A DNA stretch of 64,000 nt from Rotaria socialis (lineage: Eukaryota > Rotifera > Eurotatoria > Philodinida > Philodinidae). The stretch spans positions 1 to 64,000 of the forward strand of contig CAJNYU010002217.1 in assembly GCA_905331475.1 (NCBI GenBank). The letters are read 5' to 3'. Position 1 is the first letter of the stretch; each line of letters opens with the position of its first letter. Positions 25,201 to 37,348 of the stretch are shown here, in pieces. The notes under the pieces are model-generated. The model was not told the origin of the DNA. It saw only the letters and a list, made by a program, of their open reading frames with translations, and searched no databases. Made by a program: the position numbers and the translations under genes.

Positions 25201-27338
25201 TAATAAACAAATAAAAGACGAAGTCAGAAATAAAGATTTCTCTTCTATCATTACTTTAACTTCAAGTGCATGATAGTAAATAATCATAACAACTAATATT
25301 AATGTAGATAAAGTTATAAATGATTTAAGAAATAATGAGCACCATGCATCCTGTAAAAACAAATAGCAGATAATTCGTATTCGTACTTTATCAAATAGTA
25401 AAATTCTAATGTTTTAACAATAAAAATTACGAAACGAAACTTTTTTTGCGTCTGAAATATTTCATCAATCATCGTTAAGATAATTTTAATGATGCACTTG
25501 TGACAATGTTCAGGTCATTAAAAATATTTTAATAATTAGCAAATCCTAAATAATCACTGAATACAAATATTTCTCTTTGGATCAACAATTAAGATTTATT
25601 TATCATTAAAAAAAACTCTTAGCTTTTTTCTGTTGATGTGTAAATAAATTCTTAATAACATGAAGAATTGTCATATTGACTTTTATCAAAGATTGAGACG
25701 AGAAAGAAAGCAAAATTTGGAAATCAATGAGAAATATAAGAAGAAGGAGAAAACTCAAGAATAAGAAAACGGAAATAACCATACGACATTAGCGTTTGCT
25801 TTCTAGTCGAATGTGTCCTATATCAATAAGTGATTAAGACAGATTTATAAATTACATTCATTTAGGGCATCCATATTTTTGTGTTAAACTCAGAAGAAGA
25901 AGAAGAAGAAGAAGAAGAGCAAAATATGAGATCCTTAATATTTTCTATTTTTAATTGAAGCCATACTGAGAAAGACGAATATCGATGATTTATTTAATAT
26001 AGAGAGAACGAGAGAAAGTAAAAGACGAGAACGAACGATTCAAGTGTTCTTTTGAAAGCAGATGGAAGAGTCCTTAAATCTATAGCTACACTAACGAGCC
26101 ACTTTTTCGGATCTCTTTAGAATATGTTTCACACATTCTTCAGCTAATTTTATTCATTATGACGACTCTAGTTTTTCTCTTTTTTTGTTTTGTTACCTTG
26201 CCATAAATTCTAGCCATAGTTAATTCTTGTTCAAGCACCATAAATAAAAGACCAATCATGGCAAAAAATAAAGCATAATCAGATACTTTCCGGCGTTTTT
26301 CAAATAGTAATTTTCTTCGTCCCAAACGAAAGCATTCCTTTCGTGTAGTACGTTCGCCCTGTTTTGCCTCATCGGAACGTGTATTAACAAGTGTATGACA
26401 TGATAATGCATCATCGTTATTTGCAACTTTTGAATTATATAATGGTGGCGAAGGATTCGGTATCGCAATTGATGTTAAATCAGTTGGATTCGCTGTATTA
26501 TTTATTGATGTTAGCATACGAGCTTTTTTTTCGGCATTTGAATTTAAACTACCGGATGTAGTTGGTTGTGGTGTACTCGACATGAAATCGCCAAGTAATG
26601 AACCGTCACATTCACTCTGACGGGAACTTTGTCGTGGTAAACGATCGGGTCGTTGTAACTGACGAAATGGTATAGCTAAGAATAAGTAATAGTCAAAGAA
26701 AGGAAAAAGAAAGAAAGAAAGAAGCAAGCAAGCAAGCAAGCAAGCAAAAACAGAAGGAGAAGAAAAAACTGCCGATCAATCATATCCATTTTTGTTTTCT
26801 TTTTGTCTCTGTTTCTCTCCAAAAGCTCAATACATATATATATGTATTCCATTAATGGAAATAAAAATTCGTTTAGATACGTCGTCTATGATTAGTGGGC
26901 AAATCCATCGAATGATAACGACGAAAGAAATCTAGCTTGCTTTTCTTCTCATGAGAATGAAACTCAATCTTTTTGAAAGCTATATGCATTAACGCATAAA
27001 CAGAAAACAAACAAAATTGGTACGTATTTCTCTTGAGATAAACTACCGAATAGAAAATTACCTCCATTATATTTCATCGATTCAAGACTAATTCCAACAA
27101 TGGTTTCGTCTCGTCGTCGACGTAATTCACCCAACAATGCTCGTCCACCACTTGATATACTTCCACCGTCAGCACTATGATCAGTTTGAGTACCAATATC
27201 TTCACTTCCAATTGTTCCTGCACGTCGCCATCCTTGATAATTCATATCAGCTGAATGAGCACTTCCATGAGACTCAATCGATCGGCTGAATGTCGGATGG
27301 CCAATGAGAATTTTCGATGAAGTGTGCATTGATGACAT
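22246..27338 (-). CDS. Small-conductance calcium-activated potassium channel (SK)
   Basis: This KCNN-type channel uses bound calmodulin as its calcium sensor and shapes after-hyperpolarisation. Twelve exons: 27062-27338, 26197-26675, 25255-25350, 25115-25199, 24863-25051, 24651-24807, 24455-24593, 23525-23635, 23342-23469, 23219-23288, 23070-23171, 22246-22410 (665 residues; human SKs 540-740). A Ser-rich cytoplasmic N-terminus is followed by six helices, the selectivity filter [13 protein letters not shown] (GYG 453-455), and the calmodulin-binding domain with [36 protein letters not shown] and [12 protein letters not shown]-terminal coiled coil follows. The filter flank is AIGYGDLVP where vertebrate SKs have SIGYGDMVP. 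The 63-bp intron 4 has no stop and is a multiple of three. The first intron contains (GCAA)n at 26723-26746. Confidence 0.95.
25892..25918. repeat. (GAA)n microsatellite in SK intron 2
   Basis: About nine GAA units in the 846-bp intron between SK exons 2 and 3. Confidence 0.9.
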
Positions 27339-30300
27339 TTTTTAATATTTATTTATTGACAAACGAAATACAAATGATTTAGAACGATGATGATGATGAT
27401 AATAATAAATGATGGTCTTTGGATGTTGACTGGCAATACATTATATACGGTTGAGTAAAATTTCTAGATTTATCTAAATGCAAAAAGCATTTTTTTCTTA
27501 ATGTTTTGAATTTTATAAAAAAAAACTATTCTTCGTCTATCTATGTTTCGTTCGATCGCTGCGTTGTTTTTCTTTTATTAAAACATAAAAATAAGAAAAA
27601 AATAAAATAAATCAAGGATTGCAAAAATATTTATCTATGCGGAAAATCTTTTACCTTCGATTTATTTAGAATCCAGATTCTCTGAAAATAAAGTACGGCG
27701 ACGTAGATGAATAAGTTTTTGAACCGTTCTATGCAAGTACGATGCATGAAAGATAGGATTAAAAAATAAAGAAACAGAAAATGTTGAATGACTGATTTAT
27801 TACAGCTGTGGATTCCTTTCTATTCGATGTGGCGTATAAGATTAATGTTTGGCAACTATGGTTTGAAAAGAAGATTGGGTTTGAAAATTTAGATGTTTTC
27901 TTGTTTCTTTTTTCCTTTTGCCCAGAAAATCAAAGCCCTAATTGAGCGTACTAACAAACTATGATAGCCGATTGCTTTACTAACATCATAGAGAATGAGA
28001 GAAGAATGACGACGGAGATGACGACGAAGAAAAAAATCAGAATCCAACCGCTTAGTGTTCTTACTACATAAATCTCAATTAATTTTTTTTCTCAGTTGAT
28101 CCTCCTACTCTAAGATGTTCCGATTTCCCAAATCATTTTATTATAGATCATATAAGAGGATAATAAAGTTGATTTAAATTGTTATTCAAAATAAAAGAGC
28201 GCTGATTGGACTTGATAGTAGCTTCATGCTGTCACTGTTATGCTCGTTGACTATCTCTCTCTCTCTCTTCAGTCTGTTTTTATCGTCTATATCATATGTA
28301 TCTATGTATAAATGATCTATAGAAAAAGAGGCTGTCATTTTCAATATGCATAATAAGAATAATAATAAGAAATTGGGCAAATAATCTGGCGGCAACATAT
28401 TGATACTATTATTTTTGCTTTGCTTGTTACTATTTTGCCGCTACATACCAGTTTATTTTCTACACGCTAATTTACTTAATGATTGGATCAACTATTTTCT
28501 GAAACAAAAAGAAAAAGAACACTCAGTTTCTTTTCCTAACTTTACTATTGTTTTCCACAGCTCGTTGTCTCGCACAATACGAAGAGTAAAACGTACATAG
28601 ATAATGTAGGTATATATACCTATGTGTGTGTGTTTGTGTAGATTGACATGTGGCTGTTAATTGTTGAACGCCTGTTACTCCATTATAGCAAAAAACAAAT
28701 CGTGAATTATTAGCTATAAGGTAAAGGCACGAAGCTGGAAAACGTTCTCGTTTCTGTCGGCTAAATGTCGAAGAAATAAGGAGGGAGAGAGAGAGAGAAG
28801 AAAAAAGATCAGTTTCTGAACACCGGAAAGAAGAAAGAAGAAACAGCAGAAAAAAAGACTAGGAATTAACACGTGAAAAAAGATATTGCATGCAAATCAT
28901 CCAAGAATACGCCTTAATGTTGGCTGAATTGGATGCTAGTGAATTTTTAATAACGGATGTTTCTATCATAGTTCATATAAGGGGAAAATGTTCGTGGTTG
29001 AGTATGATTAATCAATACGCAAATATCCATCGTTATATAGAACATGTATACTCAATCAAGTAATAAGATGATTACACACACGTATTTAGAGGTCAACTTC
29101 TTCTTCTTCTTATTTTTTATTTTTAACTTTCGATCCTAGATAATCACCTTACTTTTTAGACAACGATCGGCGTAATAGCAAGGCTATATTTTCGAAAATT
29201 AACAGGTAGGATAAGTTTGTTTTTATTCACAAATGAATGGCTTATGGTCGTTTTGTCTTTCCGTTCGATGAAGAACAAGGAACAGGAAAAGCAGATAAAC
29301 TTATAATCTACTGCCAGTAGTCAACGATGGCATATATTAAACGAAGTGCATCATGTTAGTATTACTACTTCGAATGCTTATTGTTGTCAACCTAGATAAA
29401 ACAAAGAGAAATAAACATATCGATTAGCGGCTACTCTTCGAAATGAAAGATAAATGCTTTGTTAGCACTAATATTTCAAATCAAATACGACGTTATGCTA
29501 CGCAGATATATATATATATATAATTTCACTTGCGATAATTAAAATAAAAATTTCTCAATGAGAATGTATTTATAAATATAAGAATAATGTAGCGAATATA
29601 TACGTCCGATAATAGAAATGACTAAAAATAAATTACACTTAAGCGTAATCAGATTGTCATGAAAAAAATATTAGAAGTACCTTTTAAATATTTTGAGAGT
29701 ACGAGAATTTCTGCTAGAGTCAAAAAGACGGCAAAAGGAAAAAGAAAAGCAGAGAGACGTGACGAATAATCATACAGTTTTCTAACTGTGTGACTTTCTT
29801 CTTGCTTCATCATTTTCTCAGGAATAATGGTAATGAAGAAACAGGAAAACGCTAGTATAATTGAAAAAAGGAACGGAGGAAAAGAAAAAGAAAAAGAAAA
29901 ATTCTGCTCATAGCTTATCTGTTTTACATACAAGAATATATCATAACGAGAATAAATAGCATGAAAAAAAGAAAGAAAACCGATGCAAATTATAAATAAT
30001 TAATTAAACTACGTTACTTTTTTTTTTTGTTTTGTTTTGTATTTTAAAAAAAATTTTTTCTTCGGCTACAAGGTTATCCAATCGATGACTGCTTTCTGAC
30101 AGTTGGAAATCATTTGAATATGATGATTGCGGGCCTATTGTCAGAGATTATTTGTAGCAAAAGCAAAAAGAAATAATGAATTATCTTTCGTCTACATATG
30201 CTTATGAGTTTATACTGATTTTGGGTCTACAAAAATACAAACGGCATTGCTATTATTCATAACTCAAAGTAATCCTTAGGAAAATATCGATGCTTCATCA

Positions 30301-32348
30301 GTATCTGCAAAAACAAAAAGATCTAAACAATTCCACATGAGATCGAAACTACTCTCTGACAGACCCGTATGTCAACTCAATTGTCAAAAGACTTCGACAG
30401 TGTTTACTATATGTGCTGTTTAATATAATCTAATGAATAACTGCTTGATTGTCTTCATTCAAAACTCATCAGTGTTCGTTGATTTTTCTAATTAATAGAA
30501 TTAGGAAAACAAAACAAAAAAAATCGGTTTTTCTCTAATATTAACTCAAACTCGACGATCATCTGATGAAAGCTATTCGATTAAAAGTACACTTGGTGAA
30601 ATACTAGACATATTCTTTGTCATGATCTCTAAGAAATTATTTTATTTTATAAATATTCTATGAGATATTTAATATCACGATTGCATGTTAGTCTCTAATA
30701 GTAATATGTTGTTTAATTTGGTCGAGAATACAACAACATAATAATAATATACAAAATTATTGAGGCATGCTAGTAATTCAAAAAATATGTTTTTCTCTCT
30801 TTCAGTAACACTTATTTTGATTTTGGGATAAGAAAAACCAATTTTACAGAAAACCCATTTTTTTTAGTTTAATATTGTGAATATTAATTATACGAGGAAG
30901 AATTCTTTAGATTTGATTTCTCTAGAGATTAATTTTTATTATTATATTTTATTGATAAATAATGGATTAAAATATTCTTTTCGGATAGTTATCTAAAGAA
31001 AAAAAAAGTTTATATTGTATCATCCATGGTCTAACTGTCAACGATAAACAATGGACACAATGGAAAAATATCGGCAACAATTTGTACTTGTCCTTCGAAT
31101 AATATCCTTTGATATATTGAAATAAACTGTCTATTTAGATTAAGTGATACAAAGAAAAAGTTGTATATCGATATTGTAATATTATTTTACATGCAATGGA
31201 ATGTATATTATTTAACTAGAGGCGCCATATGAGAAATTAATTGACTGGTTGTCAAGCCCATGACAATAACAGAACCAGTCTAGGATCTATATTAACCAAG
31301 AGCGTTGGCTCGGTTACGGTGATCCTGCAGGAATTGTCAGTCAAAAAAAAAAACAGTAAAACATTTCGCACTTGATTTCTTCTTGTTTTCGTAAGTAACA
31401 ATTAGAAAAAAAAATGTAACCTTGAATGACCAAAATAGATATTTTAATCAATCGATTAGTATCATTTCATTATTGGTAAAATTCACAATCGGATTTCAAA
31501 AAATCTTTGACAGGCGATGGTCACATGAAACAAATGCCGAATTAAAATTTTATTTTAAGACGAGGAATAAACGAGATATATATATATATATACTAACTAC
31601 GAAGTTATTTTTGTACTAATAGTAAAGAATGCTAAAAGTATTCTAGATAAATTAAAAGCCATGTCGGTAAAATAATAACTTAAAAACATTTTCGATCTAT
31701 AGCGGATGTCTTTTCAGTTAATGGACCCTTTAACGATTTAAAGTAGATGAAAGAAAGTTATTTTCTTACGATCATGGTTAGATACAGTACCTCAAGCTAC
31801 ATCGAAGAAATCATGTTTTCAATTTAATCTTAAAAAAGTTTCATGAAAGTTTAACATTTTTCGGTCTACTGTCTTTCTATTTACAGATGAGATGGCCTGG
31901 AAATTTTTTCATTCTTCTAATTTACTAATATGATTTTTCTTATCTAACTTGACAGATTCCTTTCAGTTGTGGTGAAAAAAAGCTTTCAAATATTTATTCT
32001 ACATCGATCTTTGCATAGGATAATGACGGTCGAAACATCCACTCAAAAAATTAACGCGACATACGCCATTTTGTTTGTCCTTAATATATCAAAGTAGAAA
32101 ATGTTGAGCCCCGCAGAGTCAATTCTTCTGGTAACCTTGTAAAACTTGCGTCGATTATCAAATTGCAAGAAAAATTACCGCTTTAGAAAATAATTAAAGG
32201 ATGGATGTCTTTGTGTTTGACATCTACAAATCAATTCAGCATGCAACGGAATTTCAGTGTGAACATATATTTCAAATAAAAATGTACAGAAAAGTTTTTG
32301 TATACTATTGATTAATTACCAATATAAAAAAAAAGACATTGAACGATT
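27339..32348. other. 5-kb region without a recognisable gene
   Basis: AT-rich DNA upstream of the SK channel start and downstream of the UBE2J-type gene. Open stretches are short, of low complexity, and lack paired splice sites or family motifs. In particular the 94-codon minus-strand frame at 29649-29933 (FSFSFSFPPF) looks like translated simple sequence. It has (TA)n runs near 29509-29522 and 31576-31591. It could hold SK regulatory sequence, untranslated exons or non-coding RNA, none of which I can demonstrate. Confidence 0.5.
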
Positions 32349-33505
32349 TTAGAAATCAGAAGACGAAGATGGAAACGGTCGATGACTGCCAAATGTTATA
32401 AATAATCGCCGTAAGAAGAGAAATAAAAATATTATACAACAAAACCATATCAAAGTGTTGAAGAAATCACGGTGTGAACTATTCTGATTTAATACTAATA
32501 CTTGATTTGGCGGTGCATGAGAACGCGATTCACTCGGATTTAATGTTGACTGAACTATTGGTGCATTTTTCGATGTTGTGTCATAATTCTAGAAAATCAA
32601 AACACAAGCAAATAGTAATTTGAAAACAATTTCTTTGCTTTGCTTTTAATATCATTATTGATATTTGTGAAATACAAACCTTCATATGTATTTGATTTGC
32701 CAATGATTTCGCTTGTCTTTGAATATCAATTGATTTTTCCGATAAGGGTAACAGTAATTGACTATTAGCAACACCACATGTTGGACACGCATATGATTGC
32801 GATCTATTTTTACAAAAAACTGTTATTGTTTTGTTTCTTTCTCTCTCTCTCTCTCCTTCGCTTTTACCTTTCTGCTAAAGCCCGTCTTTCGTCAGGTGTA
32901 TAATCAAGAGAGCCTATGGCACCTTCTCCAGGCGTTTCCATGAAACCAATTATTGCTAGTAAAGCTGTTCTCACACCCCAAGTAGGTGTCCAGGTTTCAG
33001 CATGATGTGCAGATATTGATAAACAGATCTTTTCATTGACTTTAAAACGACCACTGGTCTAGAAAAAATTTTTTTTTTTCTAAATGATCTGCATGACCTT
33101 AAGTGAGATTATTCGTTATGTGACCGACCGTTAGTAAAACAATTGATGGTGGTTTCATTGGATATTCAACTGGAAACAAAATTCGCCCATGATAAATGCC
33201 ATGTTCGAATTCAGTACTTTTTGGGCCACGTATTGTGAAATGCCATTCAAATAAATTATTCTATTAAAAATTTTTAATAATTAGAATAAATTCTTTGCAT
33301 GGACTTACTTCAACTGGTTGACAATAGAATAATTCATTTGGATCCTTTAATTCAATGGCTTCACGCATTAATCGTTTCACTGCTGAACACAAAAAAAAAT
33401 GAATTCATTAATTGAAATAGAGAAGAGAAAAGCAAAATTTCCAAACATACCACTACTTTGTGCATTGTAGCTTGATGTAGAAGCTTTTTCGAATGAAATA
33501 GACAT
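32349..33505 (-). CDS. ER ubiquitin-conjugating enzyme E2 J (UBE2J1/Ubc6 type)
   Basis: This tail-anchored E2 passes ubiquitin to ER-associated degradation substrates. Six exons: 33451-33505, 33309-33382, 33129-33260, 32868-33058, 32680-32803, 32349-32588 (271 residues). The UBC fold starts with VKRLMREAIEL, then FEWHFTIRGP, GRILFPVEYP and PPSIVLLT. The active cysteine lies in KICLSISAHHAETWTP, which is the UBE2J form that lacks the HPN motif of other E2s. GEGAIGSLDYTPDERRALAE follows exactly as in the J subfamily. The C-terminus carries one hydrophobic helix (IWFCCIIFLFLFL) and then a short polar tail, the expected tail anchor. It lies only 105 bp downstream of the zinc-finger gene on the same strand. 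Confidence 0.95.
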
Positions 33506-33610
33506 TAGCGTTACTGTTATGATTAAAAAAAAATCTAGAAAATAAAAAATTTCATGTTTTATTATATCTTTTTTAAAATAAAGAAAAAAATGATTAAATT
33601 TGTTTGGCTG

Positions 33611-35386
33611 TTAGTTTATTTCATTCCACTTCAGCGTTTGATAATGAACTTGTTGCTGTTGCTGAAAGGAACACCTATTTGTATTATTGCTATTGAATAA
33701 ATTATTACTATTAATTGTAGATATTTCCGTAGAAAAAAATGATGGTTGTTCATCGGTGGGAGAATCCGATCCAGATACTGTTGATCCACCGAAGATATTT
33801 GCAGTTGTATCATGCTAAATGAAATGAAATGAAAACAATTATCATTCTTTGGCACTAGGGGTGTCAATTTACAGCTTATTTAATTTAAATTTAACTTCGC
33901 GAAAAGTTAATTTAATTTAAAATAAATTAAAATTTTTCTCATACAAAAATTTAAATTTTCAGAATTTAAATTAAATTTTTTTAAAGTGTAAATTTAATAA
34001 ATTGTTTGCATGGATACCCATCATTTCTATTAGGAAAATACGTGACTTGAACAGTAGTAAATACCAAATGAGAGGAGCACCTAATATTTCAGGCTAATAT
34101 TTGTTCATAATAGTCAAAATTTCTCTACAGATTATGCAGGATCCGTCATCTTTCTTCTTCAAAATATCGGGATACTCATAAAAATATATTTAATAGAAAA
34201 ATTCGTAGAAGAATGACTAGCTTTAACTTTAGAAAAAAGGAAACGTACTCAAATTTGACTTTAAATAGTAGCAATCAAGTCAAAAACTATGCTTATCTAC
34301 TAGTTTTCAAAGTTCAACTAATTTGAATTTCAAAAAATTTTATTTAAATTTAAATAATACAAAATTTTAAATTTAATTAAATAAAAATTTCTTGATTTTA
34401 AAAAATTTTGGAATATTTATTTCTCGATTTAATAAATTTTTCTAAATTAAAATGTGAAGCCCCGATTTGGCACCTCGTTTTTTTATGATATCCATCATCC
34501 CATGGTTGAAAATATTTTCTTAACTGAGGTCATATTGTAAAAGTGTTGAAGAAGATAGACTGACTAATAGTTTGCTTTTGTTTGAAAGAGCTCCGATACC
34601 CATTGTTTTTTTCCATTACAATATAAAAGTGTACTCATATGAATAGAAAAAAATATTCTTTTCAGATCAGCAAGATTAATTAATAGAAATAGAGACGAGG
34701 GAACTCAAGCAGCGCAGCTGGGACTAAGAAACTAATTCAAAGTAATTATAAAAATTCATGACTTATGATAAATTTGATTCATACTCAATGATCTTTCAAC
34801 TTACTTGATTAATATGTGTCAATGTCCAATTATCTGACATATTATTAATTGTAACCATTGGTTCATCGTTGGAAATCGGCGATTGTTGAATTTTATTATT
34901 TTCCGATTGATTTTTTAGTAACGATCGATGACGAAAATTGCGATGTTTTTGCAATGATGAATTACAAGTAAAATAAGCTGAACATGTATTACAAAAGAAA
35001 TTTGTTTGTATTTGATGTAATTTTTTTTCATGCATCTTTAAATTATGTTTTAATGAAAAATACTCATGACAAAGTTTGCATTGATATAAATGATTATTTA
35101 ATGTATGGATTTTTTTCTCGTTTTCATGTTTAGTACGTTGATGACGTTCCAATGATGATATTTGGCTAAATTGTTGACCACATTCGGCGCAAAGACATGG
35201 TTTTTCACCTGTATGAATAAGAATGTGTCGAGATAAATGACTTGGAGAAGAAAATAATTTTGAACAATGTGAACAGGAATATGAATGTTGCTTATCACCT
35301 GATTGACAAGTCAACGATGATGAAGATAACTGTGAGAGACATGATTTTTTTACAAATATTGTTCGAATCTGTTCGTTTATAGGCAT
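33611..35386 (-). CDS. Four-finger C2H2 zinc-finger protein
   Basis: Two exons (34805-35386 and 33611-33814) give 261 residues. Four C2H2 fingers start near residue 36: YSCSHCSKLF..H..H with the TGEKP-type linker HTGEKP, CLCAECGQQF, YQCKLCHEYF and FFCNTCSAYF. This arrangement fits a DNA-binding transcription factor. Fingers 2-4 have the H-x4/5-H spacing. The C-terminal exon encodes a Ser/Asn/Gln-rich tail including a short poly-Gln. The 990-bp intron is far longer than its neighbours because it contains a 610-bp hAT-like element. I cannot assign an orthologue. Start chosen at the first ATG (MPINEQIR), which heads an open frame. Confidence 0.85.
33856..34465. mobile_element. 610-bp hAT-like non-autonomous element (MITE)
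   Basis: The element is bounded by an exact 8-bp direct repeat, TTTGGCAC, at 33848-33855 and 34466-34473. Its ends are TAGGGGTGTCA and, reverse-complemented from the right side, TCGGGGCTTCA (8 of 11 identical), followed on both sides by AT-rich subterminal sequence (TTTAATTTAAATTTAA words). An 8-bp duplication and a TAGGGGTGTCA-like terminus are typical of hAT-superfamily elements. There is no transposase frame, so it is non-autonomous. It sits in the intron of the zinc-finger gene. Confidence 0.8.
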
Positions 35387-35588
35387 GAAACAGAAGCTTT
35401 ATATTTGAAAAAAACTGACGTGGTGACAGCTTGATCGTGCGTTGCATGTGATTCTGTTACAGATTCCTGACCAATAAAAATCAAGTCTTTCCATAGAGGT
35501 CAGTCTAGAACAAAGATTTTCTGCGATGAAAAATTCAATATTGAAACTTCAACCCAATGAATTATTTACATCTTCAATCATGACTTTT

Positions 35589-35966
35589 GTGGAACTCACA
35601 TTTATTTTCGAAGAAAATGGTGAGTGTAAGTTTAAAAGCGAGATTTTGCGGCTTCCCACCCCTCTCCCCTCCGCATTACAGACATTAATGAGTTAAAAAT
35701 TGTGCAAATGAGGAGCTTGACTAATTAGTCTGGTATTTCTTCCTTTTTTAATTACAGACTACACGAAAAACCAATGCTTGCCCATTACAGACCATAGAAA
35801 CTAGTCTCTGCCATTGTCAAATACACGAGCTAACAATTAATATTCCATTACAGACATAAGTAAATAGGCAACGACCTAATTATAGGTTTTGGAAATCAGG
35901 GTAGATTTTTCAGATAAACTATTTTGAATTATTTTAGTAAGTCTAAGGGATATATGTGAGTTCCAC
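35589..35966. repeat. 378-bp segment with 13-bp inverted ends and four ATTACAGAC motifs
   Basis: The segment is bounded by the perfect inverted repeat GTGGAACTCACAT (35589-35601) and ATGTGAGTTCCAC (35954-35966). Inside, ATTACAGAC occurs four times on the same strand at 35675, 35751, 35784 and 35847. No target duplication is evident. It may be a small transposon or a regulatory cluster. Confidence 0.45.
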
Positions 35967-36437
35967 ATTTTAGCCCCAATGGGGATGCGCTAACAAGCTT
36001 TTTTAGTAAGATCGCTATAATTAATAAAGGCACTTGACTGAGAATAAAGTTTTTAACAAATTATTTGTGTCTGTGGAAATAGATGCTATGATAAGATTTA
36101 TTTATATGTTATATTCTTTCGTTGTTTCTCTCATATGTCGGACAGAAATAATTTGCTGTTTGATGTGTTAATAATAGTAATAGTAGTGTTCAGCGCCGCT
36201 TTTTTTCCCATGAAAATGTAAATATATGTAATGGAAAAAGTAATCGATAGGAGACAAAACTCAGTGAACAAATAAAAAACAAGCTAATTTCTGTAACTGT
36301 AAGAGTTATTAATAAAGATTCCAAATAGGAGGAAAAGCTTGTCACTGAAATTCTCTCAACCTCTAAAAGTTGACATGGCATGCATGCTATTCGTAGTATC
36401 TAAAAGGATGAGATTAGTCAATATAAGGAGAGTGAGT

Positions 36438-36440
<3 letters not shown>

Positions 36441-36476
<36 letters not shown>
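36441..36476. repeat. (GA)n microsatellite before micropeptide gene
   Basis: About 18 uninterrupted GA units ending 85 bp before the start codon of the 56-residue membrane protein. GA tracts of this kind can act as promoter elements, but that is not shown here. Confidence 0.9.
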
Positions 36477-36478
<2 letters not shown>

Positions 36479-36561
36479 TGTCTATATTATATATTAGACT
36501 TTATTCTATTTCGTGCTTTTCTACAACAGTACATCGATCATTCAGCATAGAGAAGATTAAT

Positions 36562-37348
36562 ATGGAGCCATCCAGTGAAATGCTTGGTATGTAATTAAAG
36601 TAACAGACTGTTCTAAGAAAGAATTTATCTTATTTTAAAATTACAATTAAAATATTGTTCATAATTTGAAATCTAAAGTACAGTCGTCTTTCTATTTTTT
36701 TTCTTCTCATTGTTTCATTGAATGAAAAGAAAACAGTGAAAAAATTTCATTGAAGTTACAATTATGTTATACATTTTTAAAATACTTTCGTAAGGTTTAT
36801 TGATTGACTAAAGCACTACTACGACGTAGTAAAAGTGAATATTTGAACTTTTGCCGTCAACAAGGATAATTTGCTTACTGAGCTTGACATTCTCTTCTTT
36901 TTCTATTAAAAGAATACACTTTCATGTTCAGCAAGTGAGCAAAATGAGCATCAATATTTAGTACGATGCATTTAGAAATATCTCTAAGTGGTAGAATAAT
37001 ATGATGTTGTCTTGGTTGACAACAAAAACATGCAATTAGATGTATTGTTCATCGCTCAATAAATAAGCATAAACAAGTGATATGGGTCTCTTCAAAGTAG
37101 TTTAGATGAAGAAAAAAACAAATTTTTGTTTTGCATGTTTATATTGATTAGGTCTCGTCAAAGCTTGGCCATTATTAGTGGTTGGTTTAAGTTGTATTGC
37201 ATTGGTGTCCGTTGTAACAATTACAATGTACATTAAATACGTCATATTGAATAGAAATCATTATCGTAAGTTTTTTCATACATTTTCATTTTGACATTTT
37301 ATGTTTATCTCTTTAGATGTGTCAAACGAAGATAATCAATACATATAA
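36562..37348 (+). CDS. 56-residue single-helix membrane micropeptide
   Basis: Three short exons (36562-36586, 37152-37265, 37317-37348) with standard GT-AG ends join in frame into 57 codons. The protein has a short polar N-terminus (MEPSSEMLG), one hydrophobic helix (about residues 14-34; PLLVVGLSCIALVSVVT), a basic juxtamembrane segment (YIKYVILNRNH) and an acidic tail ending NQYI. A polyadenylation signal AATAAA follows at 37356-37361, eight bases past the stop. The (GA)n tract precedes the start. No family is recognised. The size and topology are those of small regulatory membrane proteins, but any partner is unknown. The model rests on splice signals and frame continuity only. Confidence 0.65.

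Larger units (their letters stand above)
35387..36561. other. Divergent intergenic region, zinc-finger gene / micropeptide gene
   Basis: This gap holds an inverted-repeat-bounded segment (35589-35966), a pure (GA)n tract at about 36441-36476 lying 85 bp before the micropeptide start (possibly a GAGA-type promoter element), and otherwise AT-rich sequence. No coding exon is supported. Confidence 0.5.

Noticed and set aside
29649-29933. 94-codon minus-strand open frame with repeated FSFSFS
   Set aside because: Simple-sequence translation (AAAGAAAAAG runs), no splice context and no family resemblance.
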